Shown: in pieces, positions 1 through 7,240 of the stretch
Layout: the number at the start of each line of letters is the position of its first letter
Numbering within the stretch: position 1 is the first letter of the stretch
From: Chryseobacterium vrystaatense
GTDB lineage: Bacteria > Bacteroidota > Bacteroidia > Flavobacteriales > Weeksellaceae
Length of the DNA: 64,000 nucleotides
NCBI RefSeq assembly: GCF_000737765.1
Contig: NZ_JPRI01000010.1
Span: 1 to 64,000 of the forward strand
Direction: 5' to 3'
Made by a program: the position numbers and the translations under genes
Notes under the pieces: generated by a model
What the model saw: only the letters and a program-made list of their open reading frames with translations
Database searches by the model: none
Told to the model about the DNA's origin: nothing

Positions 1-111
1 GACTGCAATTCCGAGTTCTCGTGCGAGTTCCGAGATATTAGTTCGCTCATTACTTAATTGAACGGCTTTGGTTTTAAAAGCTGGATCGTAGATTTTTCGC
101 TCTCGTTTCAT
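1..111 (-). CDS. IS3-family transposase OrfA, N-terminal part (cut by window edge)
   Basis: The minus strand encodes 37 residues beginning MKRERKIYDPAFKTKAVQL and continuing with SELARELGI, the start of the helix-turn-helix of IS3-family OrfA proteins, which bind the element's terminal repeats. The ATG is at 111-109, and the rest of the protein lies left of the window. In this family OrfA is normally joined to the OrfB DDE integrase by a programmed frameshift; that part cannot be seen here. The match to Bacteroidota IS3 OrfA is from memory but the sequence is characteristic. Confidence 0.8.
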   Translation of the reverse strand, partial: MKRERKIYDPAFKTKAVQLSNERTNISELARELGIAV

Positions 112-168
112 AAGTTAAAATTAAGGTTTTATGCTTAACTTTAACTGGAAGCTAAATTAGGATATCCA
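1..168 (-). mobile_element. End of an IS3-family insertion sequence
   Basis: The element enters from the left edge and ends near position 168. Read on the minus strand its end begins TGGATATCC, and TG is the usual terminal dinucleotide of IS3-family elements. About 57 bases inside lies the start of an OrfA-type transposase. The end is set where the M16 peptidase reading frame stops making sense. The other end and the target duplication are outside the window, so the exact boundary could shift by a few bases. Confidence 0.75.
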
Positions 169-515
169 GTTTCATCAAAACTGGTATAAGCATTAAGGTG
201 CTGTCCAAATTTCACACCGATAGACTGTAGAAAATCCACCAGTTTATTGTCCGGGAAATTCTTGGTTCCATTGAAGTTCATATGCTCCATAAAGTGCGCT
301 AAACCTCTTTGATTTTCATCTTCAAGAATAGATCCGGCATTGATGGCCAGACGGAAATCTACTTTCTTTTCAGGTAATGTATTTTTTTTGATGTAATACT
401 TCATTCCGTTGGGAAGAGTACCGATTTTCACGGATGGATCCACAGGAATATTCTGGCCGAAAACATTTGAAGACATCAGGAAGATGACGGCAAATGATGA
501 TAAAACTTTCTTCAT
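169..515 (-). pseudogene. M16 (insulinase-family) zinc peptidase, truncated by IS
   Basis: About 116 N-terminal residues of a secreted M16 metallopeptidase remain: a signal peptide ending near residue 20 (SSNVFGQ), then the inverted zinc motif HFMEH at residues 74-78, with E77 the expected catalytic base. Full Bacteroidota members are over 900 residues. After the conserved DET of the TSFDE segment the frame runs into insertion-sequence DNA, adds about eight foreign residues and stops at 141, so no active enzyme is expected. The LolA-like gene at 669-1355 lies upstream on the same strand, but a terminator separates them. The lost part may lie on the other side of the IS. Confidence 0.85.
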
Positions 516-622
516 ATAATTTGAATTTATTTTCGTGCTAAAAGTATCAATTATTCACCATCTGAAGAAATGTTAAAATTCACATTATAGTTAAATTTGA
601 GTTAAAATTAAAAAAGCAGCAA

Positions 623-647
623 AAAAGCCGGAAAGTCTCCGGCTTTT
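623..647 (-). terminator. Intrinsic terminator after the LolA-like gene
   Basis: A 10-bp stem (AAAAGCCGGA with TCCGGCTTTT) and a short loop are followed on the minus strand by a T-rich tract, just past the stop of the gene ending at 669. Confidence 0.8.
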
Positions 648-668
648 GTATTTATAAAATGATCGTTT

Positions 669-1355
669 TTACTTGAAATCAGCATCAGAAACACCGCTGT
701 TTAAAACAACCTTTGTCGTTTTTATTGTCACTTTCTGCCCTTTGCCTTCAATATCTATTTCGGAAGGGAATTTTAAACCTTCTACTGTCATATAATTTTT
801 CACAGTAACACTTCCTTCTGCTGCTGTAGATTTGTACAACAGCCCTGTAGCAGCATCAAAATAAAACTTTCCTTTTTCTGAAGACAATACATTATAATCT
901 TTAGCATCAATTTTTTCAACGGTTACTGACTGAAAATTGGAAGGGTTAAACGCTAACGCTTCCAGGGTTGTGCCTTTTTTCAGTTCTGCTATATTATCAG
1001 CCGGGAAATCACTTTTTTGCCCTGCTCTTTCTATATATCCTTTTTCACCGTCAAAAACCTGAGTCACTTTTTGTCCCATTGCGGTTTGCTCAGATTTGAA
1101 TTTGTTGCCCATCTTCATACTGTTCATTGTAATATCCATCCCCTGAACATTTAGAGTGTTGTCTATAACTGTGGATTTTACTGCTTCTAATTTGGTCTTC
1201 CCCCCCAGAGCTTTGAAATAATTATCAATAACTTCTTTGGGAGTCAGTTTAGATTTCACGAGTTCCGCCTTTACGGGAGCTGCGCTTGTCTGCTGAGCTG
1301 TTGCCGGAACTGAGAACAGAACGGCACAGAAAAACGGAATGATGATCTTTTTCAT
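669..1355 (-). CDS. Periplasmic LolA-like / lipoprotein-sorting-like protein
   Basis: A 228-residue protein with a signal peptide (cleavage near ATAQQ, about residue 21). The mature part has alternating short beta strands with Asp/Gly turns, such as FDGEKGYIE and FYFDAATGLLYKS, as in the LolA/LolB-like fold often seen in Bacteroidota outer-membrane lipoprotein-sorting-like proteins. This fold also occurs next to or fused to M16 peptidases, which fits the truncated peptidase downstream. No catalytic residues are evident. A role in handling a hydrophobic ligand or lipoprotein in the periplasm is inferred from fold only. Confidence 0.6.
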   Translation of the reverse strand: MKKIIIPFFCAVLFSVPATAQQTSAAPVKAELVKSKLTPKEVIDNYFKALGGKTKLEAVKSTVIDNTLNVQGMDITMNSMKMGNKFKSEQTAMGQKVTQVFDGEKGYIERAGQKSDFPADNIAELKKGTTLEALAFNPSNFQSVTVEKIDAKDYNVLSSEKGKFYFDAATGLLYKSTAAEGSVTVKNYMTVEGLKFPSEIDIEGKGQKVTIKTTKVVLNSGVSDADFK

Positions 1356-1596
1356 ATCTATAATAAGTTTAAGGTGTAAATATATGAATAATGACCAAAA
1401 ACAAAATAAGCAAAGCCTATATACTGGTTATAACGAATATTTTTCATACTTCCAGATTAAGATTTTTTAAGAAAATACAGAATACGCTCTGGCTAATAAT
1501 GCGATCGCTACTATCTTTTGTATGTTGATCTTTCTGTTGAAAGACTATTTAAAAACGTCTGTTTTAAAATGAACACTGCAGAATTGCTGATAAAAA

Positions 1597-1619
1597 AAAC
1601 CTCCGATAATCGGAGGTTT
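1597..1619 (-). terminator. Intrinsic terminator of tig
   Basis: A perfect 10-bp stem AAACCTCCGA / TCGGAGGTTT with a 3-nt loop is followed on the minus strand by a run of T, 23 bases after the trigger factor stop. Confidence 0.85.
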
Positions 1620-1641
1620 CAAATATTTATATCGAAATAAA

Positions 1642-2976
1642 TTATTTTTTAAGTTCTTCTAAAAATTCGTCGTGAGAAATTTTAGTTTCGTTTTTCCCTC
1701 CTTTTTCAAGGATAACGTCTTTTAATTTAGCCATAGCTACTTCAGAAGAAATTTGTCTTACCTGCTCCTGGTCTTTCAACATTTCAACAGCATATTTCTG
1801 GATCTCTTCATCACCTAGGTGGTGGATTCCGTAGATCGCCAACTGATTTCTTACCAATTGCTCAGCCTGTGCCAATACATCAGCATAGTCTAATTTGATG
1901 TCGTTGTCAGTCATTAATTTACCTTCAATGATCTGGTATCTTAACTGGCTTTTCTCAGCATTAAGGATTTCTTTAGCCTGCTCTTCAGACTGGATATTCT
2001 GATTAGAGAATATTAACCATTTTACTAAGAAATCTTCCGGAAGTTTTACTTCTTCTTTTTCAGTAACCTGCTCTAATACTTTATTCACATAGTGAACGTC
2101 AGCATTTTGCTGGAAGTACTCATCCAATTCAGATTTTACTTTTTCTTTAAGTTCTTCTTCAGAAGTAATGGTTCCTTCTCCGTAAACTTTGTCGAATAGC
2201 TCCTGGTTCAGTTCAGCCAAGTTCAGTGCATAGAAATCTTTTACTTTAACTTCTACTTCAGCATGGTGTAAATGCTCCACTTCTTCTTTAGTGAATCCTA
2301 ATTCTTTAGCCAGTTCTTCGTCAGATGCAAGAGTTTCTTTAGATACTTTTACAGAACCGTCCATTTTCAAAGCTTTTACCAATTTGAAAGCTTCTTTGTT
2401 TTCAGCAGTAACGGTAACGTTCTTTGGGTGGTGGTGGTGCTCTCCTTCAGCATCTTCTTCTACAACCTGAGAAATTTCTAAAGCTACATAAGAATCTTTG
2501 CTGATTTTATCCTGAGGAACCTGCTCCGCAAAACGTCTCTGCATGTTCTCAATGCTCTTTGTAATTTCTTTGTCAGAAGCCTCTACTTTATAATGAGGAG
2601 CTTCATATTTAGCTAAATCTATAGTGAATTCAGGCTCATACCCTACTTCAAAAGCAACTTCAATTTTTTCAGCGTTGTGATCTAGTCCGTTTACTGGCTG
2701 AGGAACAGGCTGTCCAACTAGTCTTAACTTGTTTTCGTTAACGTAGTTGTTCAATGCGTCAGAAACCTGTTTGTTGATTTCTTCGAATGCAATACCTGCT
2801 TCATACTGTTTTTTAACCATACTTAAAGGCACTTTCCCTTTTCTGAAACCAGGAACTTGCGCATTTTTAGCATAATTAATCAACTGCTTTTCTACTTTTT
2901 CTTTGTAGTCAGATTTTTCCAATGTCACTGTAAGCAATGCACTTACGTCATCATGGTTTTGTGCGGTAACCTTCAT
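1642..2976 (-). CDS. tig: Trigger factor, ribosome-associated chaperone
   Basis: A 444-residue trigger factor, the peptidyl-prolyl isomerase/chaperone that binds ribosomal protein uL23 at the exit tunnel and shields nascent chains. The ribosome-binding signature GFRKGKVP is at residues 43-50, followed by a PPIase-like region and a long helical C-terminal arm region; length is typical of Bacteroidota. An odd insert EGEHHHHPKN near residue 180 places four histidines in the middle domain. The gene stands alone, and a -7-like box TATTTTTG (minus strand, 3006-2999) lies 22 bases upstream of the ATG. A terminator follows at 1597-1619. Confidence 0.95.
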   Translation of the reverse strand: MKVTAQNHDDVSALLTVTLEKSDYKEKVEKQLINYAKNAQVPGFRKGKVPLSMVKKQYEAGIAFEEINKQVSDALNNYVNENKLRLVGQPVPQPVNGLDHNAEKIEVAFEVGYEPEFTIDLAKYEAPHYKVEASDKEITKSIENMQRRFAEQVPQDKISKDSYVALEISQVVEEDAEGEHHHHPKNVTVTAENKEAFKLVKALKMDGSVKVSKETLASDEELAKELGFTKEEVEHLHHAEVEVKVKDFYALNLAELNQELFDKVYGEGTITSEEELKEKVKSELDEYFQQNADVHYVNKVLEQVTEKEEVKLPEDFLVKWLIFSNQNIQSEEQAKEILNAEKSQLRYQIIEGKLMTDNDIKLDYADVLAQAEQLVRNQLAIYGIHHLGDEEIQKYAVEMLKDQEQVRQISSEVAMAKLKDVILEKGGKNETKISHDEFLEELKK

Positions 2977-3069
2977 TATTGATTAAAATTTTAGGTTGCA
3001 AAAATATGAAAATTTTATGAGAATACCCTACTTCCAATCAATTCTTAATCTTCAAATGTCTATAAATAA

Positions 3070-3096
3070 AAAACCACTGAAAATATCAGTGGTTTT
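3070..3096 (-). terminator. Intrinsic terminator of the lipoprotein/TonB-receptor unit
   Basis: An 11-bp stem (AAAACCACTGA / TCAGTGGTTTT) with a 5-nt loop, followed by T-rich sequence on the minus strand, lies 30 bases after the lipoprotein stop. Confidence 0.8.
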
Positions 3097-3125
3097 AATG
3101 CTATAATAACCTTTTTAAATCACTA

Positions 3126-3713
3126 TTAATTAATAATATTATAAGTTGCCTGAGCATCGGTTTCTCCTCCTGACTGTACACCGTAGACTACACCATTTCC
3201 GCTTACTGCAGATGCTTCAGAAACAGATACCGGCTCATGATATAAAGTAAGAACAAGCTGGCTTGGTGCTGTTGCATTTTTCACCGCTGCATTTACTACC
3301 CACTTTGTTTTAAGTCCAACGCGCTTTCCATCTTTTCTCGTGGAAGATTCATCATCTGTACGTGTCATAACAATATCAGAATTTGGAAAATTATACACTA
3401 AAAAATGTTCATCTTTCGCTGTTCTTATTTCCTCTGTTGCATCCTCATCTCCATTTTTGAAGTTAACTTCAACATTATAAGTATGCCCGTTTACTAATTT
3501 CACATTAGGATTCGTAGTACTGTTTACCTGATAGTCATACGTAATACCAACTCCTGTAGCCTCATCTGTTACTTTCAGCAGAATGTCAGAAAGTTCTTCC
3601 TGAGGCAGATCATCAGCTTCATCATCACCTCTGTTACAAGAGGTCAAACCTAAAGAAAAAGCGATCATTAAAAGTCCTAAGATAAGTGTTGTATTTTTAA
3701 AAATATTTTTCAT
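3126..3713 (-). CDS. Lipoprotein encoded after a TonB receptor
   Basis: A 195-residue lipoprotein. Its signal peptide ends in a lipobox at LTSCNRGDDEADD; the acidic residues after the cysteine resemble the Bacteroidota surface-lipoprotein export signal, so surface exposure is likely. The rest looks beta-rich, with no catalytic motif and no family I recognise. It starts 17 bases after the TonB receptor stop, on the same strand, so the two are probably co-transcribed and may act together, with the lipoprotein helping to capture ligand for the receptor. The substrate is inferred to be a metal ion only because the receptor resembles ZnuD-type receptors. Confidence 0.6.
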   Translation of the reverse strand: MKNIFKNTTLILGLLMIAFSLGLTSCNRGDDEADDLPQEELSDILLKVTDEATGVGITYDYQVNSTTNPNVKLVNGHTYNVEVNFKNGDEDATEEIRTAKDEHFLVYNFPNSDIVMTRTDDESSTRKDGKRVGLKTKWVVNAAVKNATAPSQLVLTLYHEPVSVSEASAVSGNGVVYGVQSGGETDAQATYNIIN

Positions 3714-3730
3714 TTTTTTATTTTAAATTG

Positions 3731-6124
3731 TTAAAACTGGTATTTAAGCGTTACTATAAAATTCCTCCCCATTTCATCGGAGAAAAAGCGCAATCTGTTT
3801 AGATAGTCTCTATAAGCGCTATTCATTACATTACGAACGGAGATATCGACTCCGAAATTTTTAGTCAGATTCACCCCTGCCTGAAGGTTCCAAAGTGAAT
3901 ATCCTTTTGGAGGTGTAGAAATATCAACTTCCTGTCTGTAAGGGTTTCCATCAGTATCATATTTTCTGACAAAAATGTTATAAACAGGGAATCTTGTTTG
4001 TTTAAGAACTGTCTGATTACTTACATTAACATAAAAGTTGCTCCAATCCTTTTTACTGAACTCTAATGAATTATTAAAACTAGCAGGCATCATCATAATC
4101 AACGGAACATCATGGGTAAGGTCCTGACCATAAACATAAGAGCCGCTTCCTTTGTAGGATAAATTATCATTTATTTTAAGGGCAACATCCAGATCAACCC
4201 CATACATTCGCGCATTAATCTGTTGATATCCGTAAACGACGAAATCTCCACCCCATTGTGTATTACTGTATCCTATAGGAACTTGATTAATAAAGTTTTT
4301 GGTGTAAAAGAAGTAAGGATTTACAGAAATATTCAGTCCGCCAAGAAGATTCACTTTTGCATCAGCAACTACATTAAACTGGTTGCCTGTTTCACTTTTA
4401 ATATCCATATCTCCTTTTTCGATAATAGCCGCAGAATGATGCAGTCCATCAGCAAAAAGTTCAGCAACGTTAGGAGATCTTGAAACCCTAGCATAGTTAA
4501 ATCTCAAGCTAAAATAGTCAGACGGATGATAGGTAAGTCCTACATTACCGGAAACATTATTATAATTTAGTTCTGGTTTTGTTAGGATTCTATTCTGGTT
4601 AACCCGTACTACAAAGTCCGAATGATTAGCAGCATATGACTTATTCCAGTCGCTCAGGTCGTACCATTTTGTCACTTCATAACGGTCAAAATCGTATCTG
4701 GCACCAGCTTCGAATTCCAACTTTGGTGTCATTTTATATTTGAATACAGAATAAGCCCCCCCATAAAACCTGTCATAATTAGGCACCAAACGTCTAGCCT
4801 CGGTATCTGTATTAGAATAATTATTCTGGTAACCTCCGTTAATCCCTGTCTCAAGATTCCAGTTTCCTCTTTCAATAAGATGATTCACATTGAAATCATT
4901 AGTTATTAATTCAAGATCTAATCCAGGCTTTTTACTGAGTTCTTCTGTACGTCGGATATCATATTCTTTTCGACGGTTGTATTGAAAACTATATGTTGCT
5001 GTGATTTTCCCAAAGTTTTCAAATCTTTGATAAGCAGAAACTTTAGCAATATGATGTTCAATTTCCTGTCTCGGATTATCTATGTCATAACTGAATTTTC
5101 TTTGGTAAATAGGCTGAGGAGCCGTAAGAGCCTCAACCATATCTTCCGCGGAACCCGTATGTGAACTTCTTAAAATCCCAATGGAACTATTGGTTAAATA
5201 ATAATCAAATGAAAACCCTTTATTAAAGGTTAATTTCTGAACTCCAAAATTAAATCCTGAACTCTGAACTCCTGTATTCATTAAACCATAATCAGGAGCA
5301 TCTAAATCTCCCAGTTTTTTAAAGCTCCCGTTCGTTTTTATAGCCCAGCCATTCTCCCATGTTTTTGCCAGTTTAACATTAAGATTTGCGCCACGGCCGT
5401 TAGAAATCCCGGACAGTGCAACAGCACCCATGATCGTATCTTTTTTAGGTAAAACCTGAGGTTGCAAAACCACAACACCACCAATAGCGCCACTTCCGTA
5501 TTTCAGGGCAGAGGCTCCTTTTATCACATCAATATGTTCAAAATTGTTCACATCTACATTGGGAGCATGTTCTACACCCCACTCCTGTTCTGCCAGTTTC
5601 ACCCCGTCATTCAGAATAGAAACTCTACTTCCATACAACCCATGGATAACAGGTTTTGCAATATTATTACCTGTTTTCAGGGCATTAACACCCGAAATAT
5701 TGGTAAGCAGATTACCCAGATTTTCAGTAGCATTTCTGGAGATTGTTGCTTTATCCAGAGTTTTCACGACGATACTGCCATTATTTTTATGGCTTCCATG
5801 GATGGTCACCGTTTCAATATCTTTAATATGATGTTCCAGTGTTATAACCAAATGTAGATCCTGATTAACTCCTATATTTTCAGTATAATCATCACAATCA
5901 GGATGTTTGGCAATGAGTACATATTTTCCCGCAGGAATTTTATTAAACATGAACTTACCTTTACCATCCGTTTTGGTGGTGAATCCGCCGATGTTCACTA
6001 CCGCATTTTCCAACATGGTTTTATCGTGAAAATCCTGAACGGTTCCTTCTACTGTGTAAGTTTTTTGTGCACTTATCAATGTCAGTCCCAAAAAGACCAA
6101 CATCAGACTATATATCAATTTCAT
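3731..6124 (-). CDS. TonB-dependent outer-membrane receptor, ZnuD-like
   Basis: A 797-residue receptor: signal peptide (LISAQK), a carboxypeptidase-regulatory-like beta domain at about 22-95, a plug domain at about 105-225 with PVIHGLYGSRVSILNDGV and the HAPNVD segment, then a 22-strand-type barrel ending in aromatic YQF. The plug wording GSRVSILNDGVKL with nearby histidines resembles ZnuD-type zinc receptors more than siderophore receptors. It heads a two-gene unit with the lipoprotein at 3126-3713. Upstream lie an inverted repeat at 6193-6221 and a His/Cys-rich small protein. Uptake of zinc or another metal is inferred; haem or siderophores cannot be excluded. Confidence 0.8.
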   Translation of the reverse strand: MKLIYSLMLVFLGLTLISAQKTYTVEGTVQDFHDKTMLENAVVNIGGFTTKTDGKGKFMFNKIPAGKYVLIAKHPDCDDYTENIGVNQDLHLVITLEHHIKDIETVTIHGSHKNNGSIVVKTLDKATISRNATENLGNLLTNISGVNALKTGNNIAKPVIHGLYGSRVSILNDGVKLAEQEWGVEHAPNVDVNNFEHIDVIKGASALKYGSGAIGGVVVLQPQVLPKKDTIMGAVALSGISNGRGANLNVKLAKTWENGWAIKTNGSFKKLGDLDAPDYGLMNTGVQSSGFNFGVQKLTFNKGFSFDYYLTNSSIGILRSSHTGSAEDMVEALTAPQPIYQRKFSYDIDNPRQEIEHHIAKVSAYQRFENFGKITATYSFQYNRRKEYDIRRTEELSKKPGLDLELITNDFNVNHLIERGNWNLETGINGGYQNNYSNTDTEARRLVPNYDRFYGGAYSVFKYKMTPKLEFEAGARYDFDRYEVTKWYDLSDWNKSYAANHSDFVVRVNQNRILTKPELNYNNVSGNVGLTYHPSDYFSLRFNYARVSRSPNVAELFADGLHHSAAIIEKGDMDIKSETGNQFNVVADAKVNLLGGLNISVNPYFFYTKNFINQVPIGYSNTQWGGDFVVYGYQQINARMYGVDLDVALKINDNLSYKGSGSYVYGQDLTHDVPLIMMMPASFNNSLEFSKKDWSNFYVNVSNQTVLKQTRFPVYNIFVRKYDTDGNPYRQEVDISTPPKGYSLWNLQAGVNLTKNFGVDISVRNVMNSAYRDYLNRLRFFSDEMGRNFIVTLKYQF

Positions 6125-6192
6125 TGTCTATAGATTGATTGCGTACCTTTTCAGGTACATTTTTTTCGTAAAAATTGGTTGAATGGGTTTGG

Positions 6193-6221
6193 TTTTACCT
6201 TGTAAAATCTACAAAGTAAAA
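6193..6221. promoter_or_regulatory. Inverted repeat, candidate operator for the TonB receptor
   Basis: The arms TTTTACCTTGTA and TACAAAGTAAAA are complementary over 12 positions with one mismatch around a 5-bp centre, 70-97 bases upstream of the receptor start. The size and symmetry fit a dimeric metalloregulator such as a Fur/Zur-family protein. The sequence is not one I can assign to a known box. Confidence 0.45.
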
Positions 6222-6338
6222 ATGTACTGGTAACTGATGCGGTCAAAGATGAGATATCAGATTCCCTATTTACATACTGATAGGTAATTCGGAAACGTCT
6301 ATCCTATTTCGAAGAACTCAAAATCAGTGCAGGTACAG

Positions 6339-6560
6339 GAGAAAGGTATTTTTACTTAAGAACTGCAGAGACTTCCATCTTCCCTTTTCCGTCTCCTTTT
6401 TCTTAAACATCGAAACCTAATCTCGAAATCCGTACCCGGAACCCGACATCTGAACAAGTACTTGAGAAAGGTATTCTTATTTAAGATCTGCAGAGACTTC
6501 CGTCTTCCCTCTTCTGTCTCTCAGTTTTAAACATCGAACCCGAATCTTGAAACAAGCACT
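6339..6560. repeat. Two degenerate direct repeats, 125-bp spacing
   Basis: A segment beginning GAGAAAGGTATT at 6339 recurs at 6464. The copies share CTGCAGAGACTTCC, pyrimidine-rich heptad-like runs (CTTCC..CTTCC..TCTC), TTAAACATCGAA and a decayed tail. They resemble the heptameric pyrimidine repeats seen elsewhere in this window. Function unknown. Confidence 0.6.
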
Positions 6561-6642
6561 ACGAGTACCATACCGATCGGCCAATAGCCAAACCCAAAGT
6601 ATTGAACTTTAAAATCAATTAAAGCCCTTAAAAATCTATGAT

Positions 6643-6999
6643 TTATGCAACTGCGGGAGGCCCCCGAAGCTGAAAAGTGAACTTGGTCTGCGACCATATT
6701 TTTTCCTGAACAGCAATAACCTGCTTTACCTCGTGTGTAAACTGATCGAAAGTAAAATGGTACTCGTCCGGAACCAATGTATGTCCTGTCGCTAAGAAAT
6801 GACACGCCAGACAGTCGCCAGGCTTTTCTTTAGCTGAAGTTTTAGCCATGGTATTTTCTGTCTTCTTAAGATTGAAACTCTTAAAGTAGTCGGCAGCATC
6901 ATGGTGGTGAAAACTTTGGGAAAACAGGGCAATGAAGTAGATCCCAAACAAAAGTTTGGAAATAAAATTCTTCAGATTTCTGCTTTCCTTAAAAATCAT
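6643..6999 (-). CDS. Small His/Cys-rich membrane-anchored protein, DUF2946-like layout
   Basis: A 118-residue protein with one N-terminal membrane or signal segment (about 14-29), then QSFHHHDAAD, a CLACHFLATGH motif and an end in LRGPPAVA. Clustered His and Cys residues after a hydrophobic N terminus and a terminal (A/L)RGPP are features I remember from DUF2946 proteins, which often sit beside TonB receptors linked to copper or other metals. It is encoded upstream of the ZnuD-like receptor on the same strand, 518 bp away, so it may have its own promoter. Metal binding in the periplasm is an inference from residue composition and neighbourhood. Confidence 0.55.
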   Translation of the reverse strand: MIFKESRNLKNFISKLLFGIYFIALFSQSFHHHDAADYFKSFNLKKTENTMAKTSAKEKPGDCLACHFLATGHTLVPDEYHFTFDQFTHEVKQVIAVQEKIWSQTKFTFQLRGPPAVA

Positions 7000-7240
7000 T
7001 TTGTAAAATTATAAAAATAATTTAAGTTTTAAATTAAGTTTTATTAAATCTAGCTTAAAACTGTTCAATACGTCGGAAAAAATAAAATTTTGTTACAGGA
7101 AGATACAGGATTTAGATATTTGATCAAAAACATCACATGAAAAGCTATGAAATTTTACCGTAAATGCTGCAGTCAGCAGATGTTAACCAATGGCTAACAT
7201 CCACTTTCTGAGCATAAATGTGTATCCGAAAAACCTAACC

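Larger units (their letters stand above)
6125..6642. other. 518-bp non-coding upstream region of the TonB receptor
   Basis: No convincing gene. It holds two inverted repeats near the receptor start (GTACCT-N4-AGGTAC at 6143-6158 and the larger dyad at 6193-6221) and a two-copy degenerate direct repeat from 6339. Open frames crossing it run through the repeats and look accidental. Confidence 0.6.

Noticed and set aside
4223..6133. Plus-strand open frames opposite the TonB receptor
   Set aside because: They mirror the codon pattern of the minus-strand receptor gene, have no recognisable domains and overlap each other in different frames.
6527..6805. Second minus-strand frame over the His/Cys-rich protein gene
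   Set aside because: It runs in another frame through the repeat region and most of the coding part of 6643-6999. The latter has the signal segment and the meaningful His/Cys motifs.
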